64,000 nt of DNA from UBA2402 sp044371005 (GTDB lineage: Bacteria > Planctomycetota > Phycisphaerae > Phycisphaerales > UBA1924), in NCBI GenBank assembly GCA_044371005.1, contig JBILUL010000003.1:21125-85124 (forward strand). The letters are read 5' to 3'. The notes under the pieces were generated by a model. The model searched no databases, was not told the DNA's origin, and saw nothing but the letters and a program-made list of their open reading frames with translations. Each line of letters begins with the position of its first letter. Within the stretch, counting starts at the first letter, position 1. Both the position numbers and the translations under genes were made by a program. Below are positions 26,349 to 34,705 of this stretch, piece after piece.

Positions 26349-26888
26349 TCACGATTCAACGGACATTCCGCTGATCTGCGCGTCGAAGGCGACGCGATCG
26401 CCCACGATGCCCTGAACATCTGAGATGAACCGGCGCTTCTGCCGCTTGACCTCGCGGCAGAGGATGTACAGATCATCGCCGGGAACCACTGCATTGCGGA
26501 ATGCAGCGTTCTCGATGCGAAGGAAGACCGCCAGCGTCGGCTCTGCCTTTCGACGGATGAAGAGGTAGCACGCCAGCTGCGCAGCGGTCTCGATCATCAG
26601 GACGCCGGGGAACATGGGCTTGCCGGGGAAGTGACCCCGGACCCAGAACTCGTCATCGCGGATGTGCTTGATGCCAAGACCGTTGGACAGATCGTCTGCG
26701 TGCCACACCACGCCGTCGAGCAGGGCCATCTCGTGACGATGGGGGTTCCACTTCTCGAGCATGGCCCGATCGGCCATCAGTTTGGTACGGTCGATGCCGC
26801 TGATGTCAAACAGCAGCTTGCCGGGCTGTGGTGCAGCCGGTTCGCCGCCGCGATCAGCGGTGCTTGATTCACTTGGAGTCGCCTGCAT
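26349..26888 (-). CDS. fabZ: Beta-hydroxyacyl-ACP dehydratase (FabZ-like)
   Basis: A 179-residue hot-dog-fold dehydratase of fatty acid synthesis. The active-site run HFPGKPMFPGVLMIE places the catalytic His at residue 86 and Glu at 100, as in FabZ/FabA. The N-terminal 45 residues are longer than usual and Pro/Ala-rich, and NPHRHEMALLDGV replaces the typical hydrophobic tunnel segment. The proposed start overlaps the end of the histone H1-like gene by 20 bases; a downstream start is possible but no clear ribosome site was found. Planctomycetes often carry several FabZ paralogues, so assignment to the main pathway is not certain. Confidence 0.82.
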   Translation of the reverse strand: MQATPSESSTADRGGEPAAPQPGKLLFDISGIDRTKLMADRAMLEKWNPHRHEMALLDGVVWHADDLSNGLGIKHIRDDEFWVRGHFPGKPMFPGVLMIETAAQLACYLFIRRKAEPTLAVFLRIENAAFRNAVVPGDDLYILCREVKRQKRRFISDVQGIVGDRVAFDAQISGMSVES

Positions 26889-27051
26889 CGCGGATTTCCA
26901 GGATTTTTTCGCGGATCTCCTGAGCCACGGCCTTGATGTCCTGCATCAAGCCGCGAACACGGGTGCCAGCGGCCTTGTTGCCGCCTTCGGCCTTCTTGAG
27001 GTCCTCTTCGGCATCGAGGACGAGTTTCTTCAAACGGTCGAATGCTTCCAT
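26869..27051 (-). CDS. Histone H1-like (Hc1-type) small DNA-binding protein
   Basis: A 60-residue basic/acidic helical protein, MEAFDRLKKLVLDAEEDLKK onward, with KAEGGNKAAGTRVRGLMQDIKAVAQEIREKIL. The block EGGNKAAGTRVR matches the conserved N-terminal domain of chlamydial Hc1 (EKGNKAAAQRVR in Chlamydia) but the Lys/Ala-rich C-terminal DNA-binding tail is absent. The start is the ATG at 27051, since the upstream extension is not helical. It overlaps fabZ by 20 bases at its 3' end. It may act as a nucleoid-associated protein or as a partner of longer histone-like proteins; function is not proven for this short form. Confidence 0.75.
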   Translation of the reverse strand: MEAFDRLKKLVLDAEEDLKKAEGGNKAAGTRVRGLMQDIKAVAQEIREKILEIRDAGDSK

Positions 27052-27220
27052 GTGGTGAGACTCCAATACGCCGCCGCGGACACCAGGCTGATTACACCCT
27101 GCCATCGCACCCACGATCTACGGACGGGCGATCTTAGCGGGCCTGAGCCCCCGGAGGAGCCCGCAAGGGTGCTGACAGAAGCATCTGGCCGAGTACTGGA
27201 AGAATCGACAGGGTCCGGCG

Positions 27221-27226
27221 TATACT
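27221..27226 (+). promoter_or_regulatory. -10 element (TATACT) for tRNA-His
   Basis: TATACT ends 14 bases before the first tRNA base, the right distance for a -10 hexamer. No good -35 is seen 17 bases upstream. Confidence 0.45.
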
Positions 27227-27240
27227 CTCGACCCTAACAC

Positions 27241-27314
27241 GGTGGCCGTAGCTCAGTTGGTAGAGCACGAGGTTGTGATCCTTGGGGTCGCGGGTTCAAA
27301 TCCCGTCGGTCACC
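27241..27314 (+). tRNA. tRNA-His (anticodon GTG)
   Basis: A 74-base cloverleaf. The D arm has GCTCAGTTGGTAGAGC, the anticodon loop reads TTGTGAT with anticodon GTG, and the T arm has CGGGTTCAAATCCCG. The additional 5' G (position -1) pairing with C73, the identity element of bacterial tRNA-His, is encoded. The 3' CCA is not encoded and must be added. The acceptor stem has one G-T wobble. Confidence 0.97.
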
Positions 27315-27320
27315 CTTTCC

Positions 27321-27365
27321 CAAGAACGTTCCTGATGGCGCATGTCTGCGGTCAGGTTCTTGTTT
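27321..27365 (+). terminator. Candidate terminator behind tRNA-His
   Basis: CAAGAAC (27321-27327) pairs with GTTCTTG (27356-27362), extended by CTGA/TCAG after a 4-base bulge, and is followed by TTT. It begins 6 bases past the tRNA. The bulge and short T-run make it moderate. Confidence 0.45.
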
Positions 27366-27508
27366 GCTGGTGGGTCAATACTGACCCCGGCCCGGCGGAA
27401 GCGATGAGTCCAGGATGAATCCCCCACGCCTTTGGCGTGCGTGTGATCGCGTTGCGGGCACGATACCGCTGTGCGCAGCCGGCGACCGGCATGCGCCGAC
27501 AGGGGGCG

Positions 27509-28672
27509 TCACTTGCGTCCGAAGACCGCCTGCATCTGGCGGGCGAGTTCGTTGAGCACCTGCAGCTGACGGCTGATGGGCTGATTCGACGATGCGGCAT
27601 CGACCAGTGAACTGGCTGCGCCGCCCAGCTGGGGATGTCCAAGCGGTGCCGCGGCACCGATGAGCATGAAGCAGATCGGCAGCGCCTTCTTCACGTCCTT
27701 GGCCGCGGCGGCCTTGACGAGCTGGTCGGCCTGCTCGCGCATGTTGTTGGCCAGGTCATTGTTGAGCTGGTCGGCGCCAGCGCCGTTGCCTGTATCCGTG
27801 GCGCCCGACTGCTTTCCGCTCATGACGCGTTCGGCGACCGCGCGGAGCAGCTGCTCCTGCGAGATCGGCTTGGGAAGAATGGCGACGTTGGGCAGTTCGG
27901 CAAGACCTTCCTTTAGCGCGCCCGCGGGATCCGCCGTGACGAAGATCGCGGGCGACTGAATGCCGCCTTCGCGGATCTGCGTGAGCATTTTCACGCCGGT
28001 CATGTCGGGGAGCTGCCAGTCAGTGACGATGACGTCGTACCCGTCCGCCGCGGCGTTCACGCCTTCGGTGCCGGTCGTCACGGAGGTCACCGTCAGCCGC
28101 GTCTCGCGCAGATAGTGCTTGACGATCTTGGTGTTGAGCGGACAGTCTTCGACGAGCAGCAGTCGACCGCTGACGGTCTCGGGACGCACGTGCTCAAGGA
28201 CATGGAAGTCGACGGCGCGGGTCGAGTCGATGAAGAGCCGGATGTTGATTGGCTTGAGGAAACGCACACCGATCTCGTGCAGGTTTCCGCGGCGATGCTG
28301 ACACCGAACGACCTCGCCCTTGACCTCGACGGTGCCGCCGACGAGTTTGGGCATCATCACGGAGCAGGGAGTGCCCGGATGGATGTACCCGCTGTGCAGC
28401 AACGACACTCCGCCCTTGGAGAGATTGCGGCACGCAAGCCGCAGTTCCACTTCACTTCCACCAGGATGCACGAGTCGCATCGCCACGCTCGCCTGCCTGA
28501 ACGGCCAGCGCGCAAAGGAACGGCGGACCTTGGTGTCGAGTTGTGCCTCACTGGCATCCATGCGCTCAAGCATGTCGTCCAGATCTCGGTCGGAGAGCCC
28601 GATCGTATTGATCCGGCCCGCGGCTCTGATCTTGAGGCCCTTCTTGAGTCCATCCGACGAAGAGAAAGTCAT
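27509..28672 (-). CDS. PilZ and receiver-domain signalling protein with HPt-like tail
   Basis: A 387-residue cytoplasmic regulator. A PilZ domain (residues about 48-150) keeps both c-di-GMP motifs: RxxxR (Arg51, Arg55) and NLSKGG (Asn83, Ser85, Gly88). A receiver domain follows (168-285) with LLLVEDCPLN, phospho-acceptor Asp218 in VIVTDWQLPDMTG, Thr246 and Lys268 in LPKPI. The tail (305-380) looks like an HPt four-helix domain, but the usual His-x-x-Lys-Gly reads CFMLIGAAAPLG, so the phospho-histidine is missing. The ATG at 28672 gives MTFSSSDG; the frame before it lacks a domain. It should integrate c-di-GMP with phosphorylation; output is unknown. Confidence 0.85.
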   Translation of the reverse strand: MTFSSSDGLKKGLKIRAAGRINTIGLSDRDLDDMLERMDASEAQLDTKVRRSFARWPFRQASVAMRLVHPGGSEVELRLACRNLSKGGVSLLHSGYIHPGTPCSVMMPKLVGGTVEVKGEVVRCQHRRGNLHEIGVRFLKPINIRLFIDSTRAVDFHVLEHVRPETVSGRLLLVEDCPLNTKIVKHYLRETRLTVTSVTTGTEGVNAAADGYDVIVTDWQLPDMTGVKMLTQIREGGIQSPAIFVTADPAGALKEGLAELPNVAILPKPISQEQLLRAVAERVMSGKQSGATDTGNGAGADQLNNDLANNMREQADQLVKAAAAKDVKKALPICFMLIGAAAPLGHPQLGGAASSLVDAASSNQPISRQLQVLNELARQMQAVFGRK

Positions 28673-28955
28673 GCGAGAGTTCCAGACGCGGCGGCATCCA
28701 ACTCCGGGCAGGCACAGATCGCCCGGAACGTACCGCTGACATCCGAAGCTATCGGCCAACCCCTCCCCCACCTTGCGGGGGGCCACCCGTGGCAGCAAAC
28801 ACCGGGAATGCGCACGCGACACAGTCTCCCCAGTCGCCCCTGCCAGCATTGCCCCACTCCCACGATGCGTGACAACACAACGCCCGGTAACGAGCGGTCT
28901 CGCGGGTCACCCGCGCAGTGTTTGCCGAGGGGCTGGTGCGAGTCGCGGGCGGTGC

Positions 28956-31736
28956 TCAGACGTCCAGATTGCGAACTTCGAGGGCGTGCTCTTCGATGTA
29001 AGCGCGACGAGGCTCCACTTCTTCACCCATGAGGCGGGTGAAGAGCTGGTCGGCCTCCGCGGCTGAGTTGAGCGTGACTTTGAGCAGCGTTCGCTTGGTG
29101 GGATCCATCGTCGTATCCCACAGCTGCTCGGCGTCCATTTCACCCAGACCCTTGAACCGCTTGATCTCAAGGCCGCGGCTTCCGATTTCGCGGAGCGCAT
29201 CGAGAATGGCGGGAATGTTCGGAGCTTCGACGACGCTGGAACGCGTGGGCGACTTGCGAGGAACGGAGACGCTGGCTTCGCTGGCTCCGTCTTCAGGGGT
29301 TGCCGCGTGATCGGCCTGCAGCTTCGCTGCGGCTGCGGTGAGTGTCCAGGCGAACTTCGCCGCGAGCAACTCGCCGGTCACGGATTCCTGCTGTGCGCCG
29401 CCGTAGGTGACGGGCGACACGGGAACTCCAAGCGTCTCAAGTTCGGCGAAGATGCGATCCAGCTCACGGTTCTCGTGCAGTTCGCGGATGATGGCCTGAC
29501 GATCGGGATCGATGCGGACGACATCCGAACCCGAAACGGGTGCCGCGGCGTCCGTGGCGGCGCGGTGATCGGCCAACTGCAAGTTGTTGCGTGCCAATCC
29601 AGCCATCGCATCGGCTTCGGACCAGGCGTTGATCATGCCATGGCGCCAGGAGAGGCGGTGGGTCGGGAGGCGGCGTGACCCACTTGGATCCTGATCGCGT
29701 GCGGTGAGCACCTCAAGGAACGGAACGCCACGACGCTGCGACACTTCCACCAGTTCGTTCACGCGGCGGAGCAGGTGCACCACGCGGCGGAGCGGGTTGC
29801 CTTCGATCCGTGCCAACTCGGTCGCATGACCCGCCCGCGGATCATCGGGATTGAGCGAACCCACATCGCGAACGATGAGCGTTGCAGAATCCATGCCGAT
29901 TTCCATCAGCGCATCATCGAGGGCTCGCCCGTTGATGACGTACTGGCCCTTCTTTGACTTGGAGCCGACACGGGAGATCTGAAAGAGCGGAGGCTGCGCG
30001 ACATAGATGTGCCCGCGATCCAGCAGTTCACGCATCTGACGGAAGAAGAACGTGAGCAGCAGCGAACGGATGTGGCTGCCGTCCACGTCGGCGTCGGTCA
30101 TGATGATGATCTTGCCGTACCGCAGACGCGACATGTCGATGTCGGTGCCGATGCCCACCTTGAGTGCCGCGATCAGCGTGCGGATTTCCTCGAAGGCCAG
30201 CATCTTGTCGATGCGAGCCTTCTCGACGTTCAGAATCTTGCCCTTGAGCGGCAGAATCGCCTGCGTCTCGACGTTGCGGCCCTGCGTTGCTGACCCACCT
30301 GCCGAATCACCTTCGACGATGAACAGTTCACTCTCATCAACGTTGCGGGTCTTGCAGTCGCGCAGCTTGGCGGGCATGCCGCCGCCCTCAAGACCGCTCT
30401 TGCGCCGCGTCAGCTCACGCGCTTTGCGTGCCGCTTCACGAGCCTGAGCCGCCACGATGCCCTTCATGCACAGCCGCTTGGCCTCGCCGGGATGCTCCTC
30501 CAGCCAACGATCAAGCCCTTCACTCACTGCCGACGACACAAAGCTCTCAACCTCAGGATTGAGCAGTCGCTCCTTTGGCTGGTTGTTGAAGGTGGGGTTG
30601 GGCAGCTTCACCGACACAATGGCGATCAGGCCTTCACGAAGGTCTTCACCGGTCGGCACCGGATCCTTTTCCTTGATGATGCCAGCCTTACGCGCGTAGT
30701 TGTTCAAGGAACGCGTGAGCGCCACCTTGAACCCCGCGGCATGCGTGCCACCATCCTTGTTGTTGATGTTGTTCGCAAACGCCAGCACCGACTCGTTGTA
30801 CCCATCGTGATACTGGAAGGCGACCTCAGCCACCAGACTCTCAGCCGTCTCCTCGCGACGGAAGTACACCGGCGCGGCAACTGCCGACTTGCCGGCCATC
30901 AGATACTGCACGTACTCAGCAAGACCGTTGTTGGCCTTGAACTCATCGCTGCGAAGGCGCCCATCGGCACCGACACGCTCATCGTTGAACCGCACCCGCA
31001 CGCCGGGGTTGAGATACGAGAGTTCACGCAGGCGATTGCTCAGCGTCGTGTAGTCGAACGTTGTTTCCGGGAAGATCTCCGGATCGGGGCGGAACGTCAC
31101 CATCGTGCCACGCTTGCGCACGGCCACTTCGGGAATCGGACCGACACAGGTCAGGGGTGAGGACACACGCCCGCGCTCAAAGCCGATCGCATAGACCATG
31201 CCATCGCGGTACACCTCGCACGCCAGATATTCAGAGAGCGCATTCACGCACGACACACCGACGCCGTGAAGACCGCCCGATACCTTGTACGCGCTGCCTT
31301 CCTGCTGGAACTTGCCGCCGGCATGCAACTTCGTGAGCACGACTTCAATCGCCGGTTTGCCGTTGAGCGTCGGATCCTCGTGCTTCATCGGGCCTACGGG
31401 GATGCCGCGGCCATCATCCACCACCGCGCAGGATCCGTCGGGCTGGATCGTCACGTCGACGAACGTCGCGTGGCCCGCCATCGCTTCGTCGATTGAGTTG
31501 TCGACGACCTCGTAGACCAGGTGGTGCAGAGCGCTGAGGCCCGTACCACCGATGTACATGCCAGGGCGCTTGCGCACCGCATCCAGACCTTCCAGGACCT
31601 GAATCTGCTCGGCGCCGTAGCTTCCCTGGACATTCCCGACGGTGCTCTGCGCACCGGCGTTCAGACCGGGTGCGTCAAGACCAGTTGCATCAGGCTCTGC
31701 CGGGTTGCCCGCAGTCGTTGAGGTGGTTGTGGACAT
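28956..31736 (-). CDS. gyrB: DNA gyrase subunit B (with large insert)
   Basis: A 926-residue type IIA topoisomerase subunit that supercoils DNA with GyrA. The GHKL ATPase shows VDNSIDEAMAG, VVDDGRGIPVG and GGLHGVGVSCVNALS; the transducer ends near 400; TOPRIM has EGDSAGGSA (475-483) and TDADVDGSHIR (547-557); the C-terminus has IKRFKGLGEMDAEQLW. Residues about 600-850 are an insertion between QYVINGR and IKRFKGL, at the site of the E. coli GyrB insert but larger. The first 40 residues are a Thr/Gly/Pro-rich extension. gyrA is not adjacent. Confidence 0.96.
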   Translation of the reverse strand: MSTTTSTTAGNPAEPDATGLDAPGLNAGAQSTVGNVQGSYGAEQIQVLEGLDAVRKRPGMYIGGTGLSALHHLVYEVVDNSIDEAMAGHATFVDVTIQPDGSCAVVDDGRGIPVGPMKHEDPTLNGKPAIEVVLTKLHAGGKFQQEGSAYKVSGGLHGVGVSCVNALSEYLACEVYRDGMVYAIGFERGRVSSPLTCVGPIPEVAVRKRGTMVTFRPDPEIFPETTFDYTTLSNRLRELSYLNPGVRVRFNDERVGADGRLRSDEFKANNGLAEYVQYLMAGKSAVAAPVYFRREETAESLVAEVAFQYHDGYNESVLAFANNINNKDGGTHAAGFKVALTRSLNNYARKAGIIKEKDPVPTGEDLREGLIAIVSVKLPNPTFNNQPKERLLNPEVESFVSSAVSEGLDRWLEEHPGEAKRLCMKGIVAAQAREAARKARELTRRKSGLEGGGMPAKLRDCKTRNVDESELFIVEGDSAGGSATQGRNVETQAILPLKGKILNVEKARIDKMLAFEEIRTLIAALKVGIGTDIDMSRLRYGKIIIMTDADVDGSHIRSLLLTFFFRQMRELLDRGHIYVAQPPLFQISRVGSKSKKGQYVINGRALDDALMEIGMDSATLIVRDVGSLNPDDPRAGHATELARIEGNPLRRVVHLLRRVNELVEVSQRRGVPFLEVLTARDQDPSGSRRLPTHRLSWRHGMINAWSEADAMAGLARNNLQLADHRAATDAAAPVSGSDVVRIDPDRQAIIRELHENRELDRIFAELETLGVPVSPVTYGGAQQESVTGELLAAKFAWTLTAAAAKLQADHAATPEDGASEASVSVPRKSPTRSSVVEAPNIPAILDALREIGSRGLEIKRFKGLGEMDAEQLWDTTMDPTKRTLLKVTLNSAAEADQLFTRLMGEEVEPRRAYIEEHALEVRNLDV

Positions 31737-32105
31737 AGGCGAAGAATGACCTGTCGTTCGCAGAATCGGTTAGGGTCGCCTCGTGCAAGCCCCGCACCGG
31801 CCACAGGGGTGATCAATGCCCCGAATCAGGCCTTGACTGTGGCGGGCTGAGTATATCAGGGATGGGTTCCTGGCCCCTTGCTTTCTGAGCGAATCGGCCC
31901 ATTTTTCTTGCATCAATTGCCAGTTGCAATGGCCGTCCCCCGAACCTGTTTGAGCACACCTGCCACTTGGTTTCCAGTCTGACAGGAATCACACCCTTCT
32001 GGTCAGAATTCCCCCAAAGCGCATGGGTTTCAAAATCCGATCGTCCTCCGAACAACGTTCCTGGTTCTTCCGCCGCAGCCGCGGCATCACCCTACCACTC
32101 GCTAC
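31737..32105. other. 369-base divergent region between gyrB and an unknown membrane gene
   Basis: It contains the gyrB extended -10 at 31850-31858 and a relatively AT-rich stretch at about 31880-31935 with short A/T runs. I see no RNA gene, no further strong promoter for the plus-strand gene, and no coding sequence. Confidence 0.5.
31850..31858 (-). promoter_or_regulatory. Extended -10 element (TGATATACT) for gyrB
   Basis: The minus strand reads TGATATACT, an extended -10, about 114 bases before the gyrB start. No recognisable -35 accompanies it. Confidence 0.5.
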
Positions 32106-33092
32106 ATGACCCTCCCGGACCAACCTGAGCCACACGAACCAACCGTCCAGGACAACGGGCCGGAACCGATTCACGCGGCGTACACGATCCGCAGAGAACT
32201 CACCGGCGGCTGGTTCTGGCCTGCCGCCTTCATGTGGGCCTCCTTGGCCTACTGCGCCTATGTCCTGGTCCGAATCTTCATGGGAAGCCTCGGACTCGAC
32301 CCACGCATCGCGGAGTTCGCCGCGGCCGCAGGATTGGTCATGTGGGGCATCCAACGCGTCCGCAGCTGGCGCTCCAACCCCACTGCTCCATCATGGGCCA
32401 GAGCACGAGATGGCCTTTCGTCCGACCCGAGTCATCGCCTTCGGCTGGTGGGTGAGGGTGCCTCGATCAACAGGATCGCTGCCCAGATTGAAACCATCGG
32501 GGATCGGTTCACTGAGCCCCTGATCACGCGCACGGCCCTTGGCATCAGCGTCGCGGACGATCGGGTTGACAGCTTTGGCAACGCACGCCCCGGCCACGTG
32601 GGCCTCTTCAGCCGCACATCGGGCCTGGTTCGCCCCGACCTCTCGGCAGCGCAGAAAGCAACGGGAATCGTCGGAGCGATCGGCTCCGTCGTCGCCGTCT
32701 TCCAGGGCACCGTTCACCTCTTTGGCGTCCTGCAGCCCTTTGGCCCCTTGATCGGGTTCACCGGAGTGACCGGAGGAATCGTCCTGCTGGGATTGCTCTG
32801 CCCCACCTACATCAGAGTCGCGCCGGGCTCTCTGGACATCCTGCGCTTCGGATGGATCGGCCGGGGCATTCCTCGCTTCGAGCACTTTGACCTGCGCACC
32901 TGTCAGGTCCTGGTTGATTCCCGTACCGGCATGATCCGGCTCTGGGATGAATCTCGCGCGACACGCCGCGGCCTATTCATCAACGGCTCAATGACTGGCG
33001 CCGGGAAACTCGAACTGGCCAAGGCAGTTCTCGCCGCGGCACGATCAAGGATCCCCACGCCATCGCTCCCCGACGATGCGCTCGTTGGTTGA
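32106..33092 (+). CDS. Unknown membrane protein
   Basis: A 328-residue protein I cannot assign. It has an acidic, Pro-rich N-terminus, a hydrophobic pair at about residues 36-85 (WFWPAAFMWASLAYCAYVLV and AEFAAAAGLVMWGIQ), a soluble segment of about 100 residues, and another pair at about 185-240 (TGIVGAIGSVVAVFQGTVHLF, GFTGVTGGIVLLGLLCPTYI), followed by a soluble C-terminal domain that looks PH-like (APGSLDILRFGWIGRGIPRFEHFDLRTCQVLVD). No catalytic motif was seen. It stands alone on the plus strand between gyrB and the L,D-transpeptidase, with which it converges. Confidence 0.65.
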   Translation: MTLPDQPEPHEPTVQDNGPEPIHAAYTIRRELTGGWFWPAAFMWASLAYCAYVLVRIFMGSLGLDPRIAEFAAAAGLVMWGIQRVRSWRSNPTAPSWARARDGLSSDPSHRLRLVGEGASINRIAAQIETIGDRFTEPLITRTALGISVADDRVDSFGNARPGHVGLFSRTSGLVRPDLSAAQKATGIVGAIGSVVAVFQGTVHLFGVLQPFGPLIGFTGVTGGIVLLGLLCPTYIRVAPGSLDILRFGWIGRGIPRFEHFDLRTCQVLVDSRTGMIRLWDESRATRRGLFINGSMTGAGKLELAKAVLAAARSRIPTPSLPDDALVG

Positions 33093-33144
33093 CGCCGCCT
33101 GAGTTCTCAATCCGCTCGCTGCGTGGGAAACCCTGCGATGAGGC

Positions 33145-34578
33145 TCAGGGCACAACCTTCACGATGCTGATCCGCATCGCGAGCAGTTCGTACACGAGCT
33201 TGATGTCTTCGTCGTGCAGACGAGCGCAACCCATCGACTTGGACTGCCCGATGCTGTCTGGCTCCACCGTGCCGTGCAGGCCATAGCCCACGATCGGGGC
33301 GGAATCACCCAGGCCCTGCCAACCGAGCCAGTACTCACCGATCGGGTTCTTGGGATCATCCTTTTCGAACTTCTCGCCGGTGCGAGGATTGCGCCAATCG
33401 GGGTTCTGCATCTTGCTCTTGATCGAGAAGGTGCCCAGGGGCGTGCCGTTGTCAGCGCCCAGACCGACCTTGAAGGATCGGATGTAGATCCAGCTCTCGG
33501 GCTCATCGGGAGAACCCGCAAACAGGTCCATCCGGTAGTCGGCCTTGTGCACGATCGCGTGGAAGGGGCCGCGCACCAGCTTGAGCTTCTGGCCAATCTT
33601 GAGCGCGTGCGGCGAACTCATCTTGTTGATGCGCTGAATGAGCGCCCATTCCGTCGTCAGCTCACGCTTCTTGCGGATCTTCTCGAGGGCATCACCGCCG
33701 ACCACCGTGTACATCTCGGTCAGTTCATCGCCGGGAGTCACCTTCGCGGAGAAAACCAGATCCTCGTTGATCGTCGTCAGCTTCTGCCGGAGGATCTCCT
33801 GATCACCCTTGGCGGTTTCCGGGTTGGCCAGTGCCTTGCTGTAGGTCAGGCGAGCTTCAACCAGCTTGCCCGCCGCGAGCGCACGGTCGCCGGCTTCGAT
33901 CACCGCGCGCACGCCCTGGGTGCTCGCGGTCGAAGTCATGTCGCCGGGAACCGGCGGAGGGGCCAGCCCCGGACCTGCACCCGGCACCACTTCACCGGGC
34001 TTCATGTCAGGCTTGGACACATCAACCGGCGTCGGCTTGGTCGGATCAGTCGCGGGCTTGGAGGGATCTGCAATCTGCTTGGTCGGGTCTGCCGCCTGCT
34101 TGGCCGGATCAATCACCGGCGGCGTCGCACCCGGAGCTGCGGGCGGCTGCGATCCCGCGGGGGGCGTTCCTGCAGGCTGACCCGTGGGCTGACCCAATGC
34201 CGCACCGAGCGTTGCCGCCGGACGTGAAGGGGCCGTGCCGGGGGTTGTCGCCTGGCGGAGTTCGACCGGAGCCTGCCCTGCCGCGGCGACCTTTGCTGCT
34301 GGCGTCGCTGGGGAGGCTGAAGGACCACCAGGCGTGCCGGAGGGCGTTGCAATCGGAGTCACGGGCGCCTTGGAGCCACCCGCGGCTGGGTTGAGCAGCG
34401 GGCTCTGGTCGCGATACGCGACGTACCACAGACCCCAGCCACCCGCAGCAAGCAATGCCACTGCGGCGACCGCGAGAACGGGTGTCGGAAGCGAAGCGGG
34501 GCCACGACGGCCGGAGGTGCGTCCCATGACGGGACGGCTCATCTGTGTGCTGCGTTCGATCTGAGAGGGAAGTGCCAT
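33145..34578 (-). CDS. L,D-transpeptidase with LysM-like domain and Pro-rich linker
   Basis: A 477-residue membrane-anchored cell-wall enzyme. A single membrane helix (LAVAAVALLAAGGWGLWYVA) is followed by about 150 residues of Pro/Ala/Gly-rich linker containing a heptad repeat (DPAKQAA, DPTKQIA, DPSKPAT, DPTKPTP). A short TPR-like segment and a LysM-like stretch (MYTVVGGDALEKIRKKREL...KIGQKLKLV) come next, and a YkuD domain closes the protein with HGTVEPDSIGQSKSMGCARLHDEDI: catalytic His, Ser-x-Gly-Cys and Arg. The ATG at 34578 has AAGGA 8 bases upstream; earlier ATGs at 34587 and 34602 are possible. It lies behind rarA and fau. Confidence 0.88.
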   Translation of the reverse strand: MALPSQIERSTQMSRPVMGRTSGRRGPASLPTPVLAVAAVALLAAGGWGLWYVAYRDQSPLLNPAAGGSKAPVTPIATPSGTPGGPSASPATPAAKVAAAGQAPVELRQATTPGTAPSRPAATLGAALGQPTGQPAGTPPAGSQPPAAPGATPPVIDPAKQAADPTKQIADPSKPATDPTKPTPVDVSKPDMKPGEVVPGAGPGLAPPPVPGDMTSTASTQGVRAVIEAGDRALAAGKLVEARLTYSKALANPETAKGDQEILRQKLTTINEDLVFSAKVTPGDELTEMYTVVGGDALEKIRKKRELTTEWALIQRINKMSSPHALKIGQKLKLVRGPFHAIVHKADYRMDLFAGSPDEPESWIYIRSFKVGLGADNGTPLGTFSIKSKMQNPDWRNPRTGEKFEKDDPKNPIGEYWLGWQGLGDSAPIVGYGLHGTVEPDSIGQSKSMGCARLHDEDIKLVYELLAMRISIVKVVP

Positions 34579-34705
34579 TGGTTCCATCCTTGTGTCAGTC
34601 ATCAGGGCAGTCGCTCGCCGCGAACTGCCGCTGTCATGCTCGTTCCTGGCGCCCGGTGCAATCCTTGCAGGGGCTGATGCGGTCTCGTGCGAAACCTCCG
34701 GCAAT

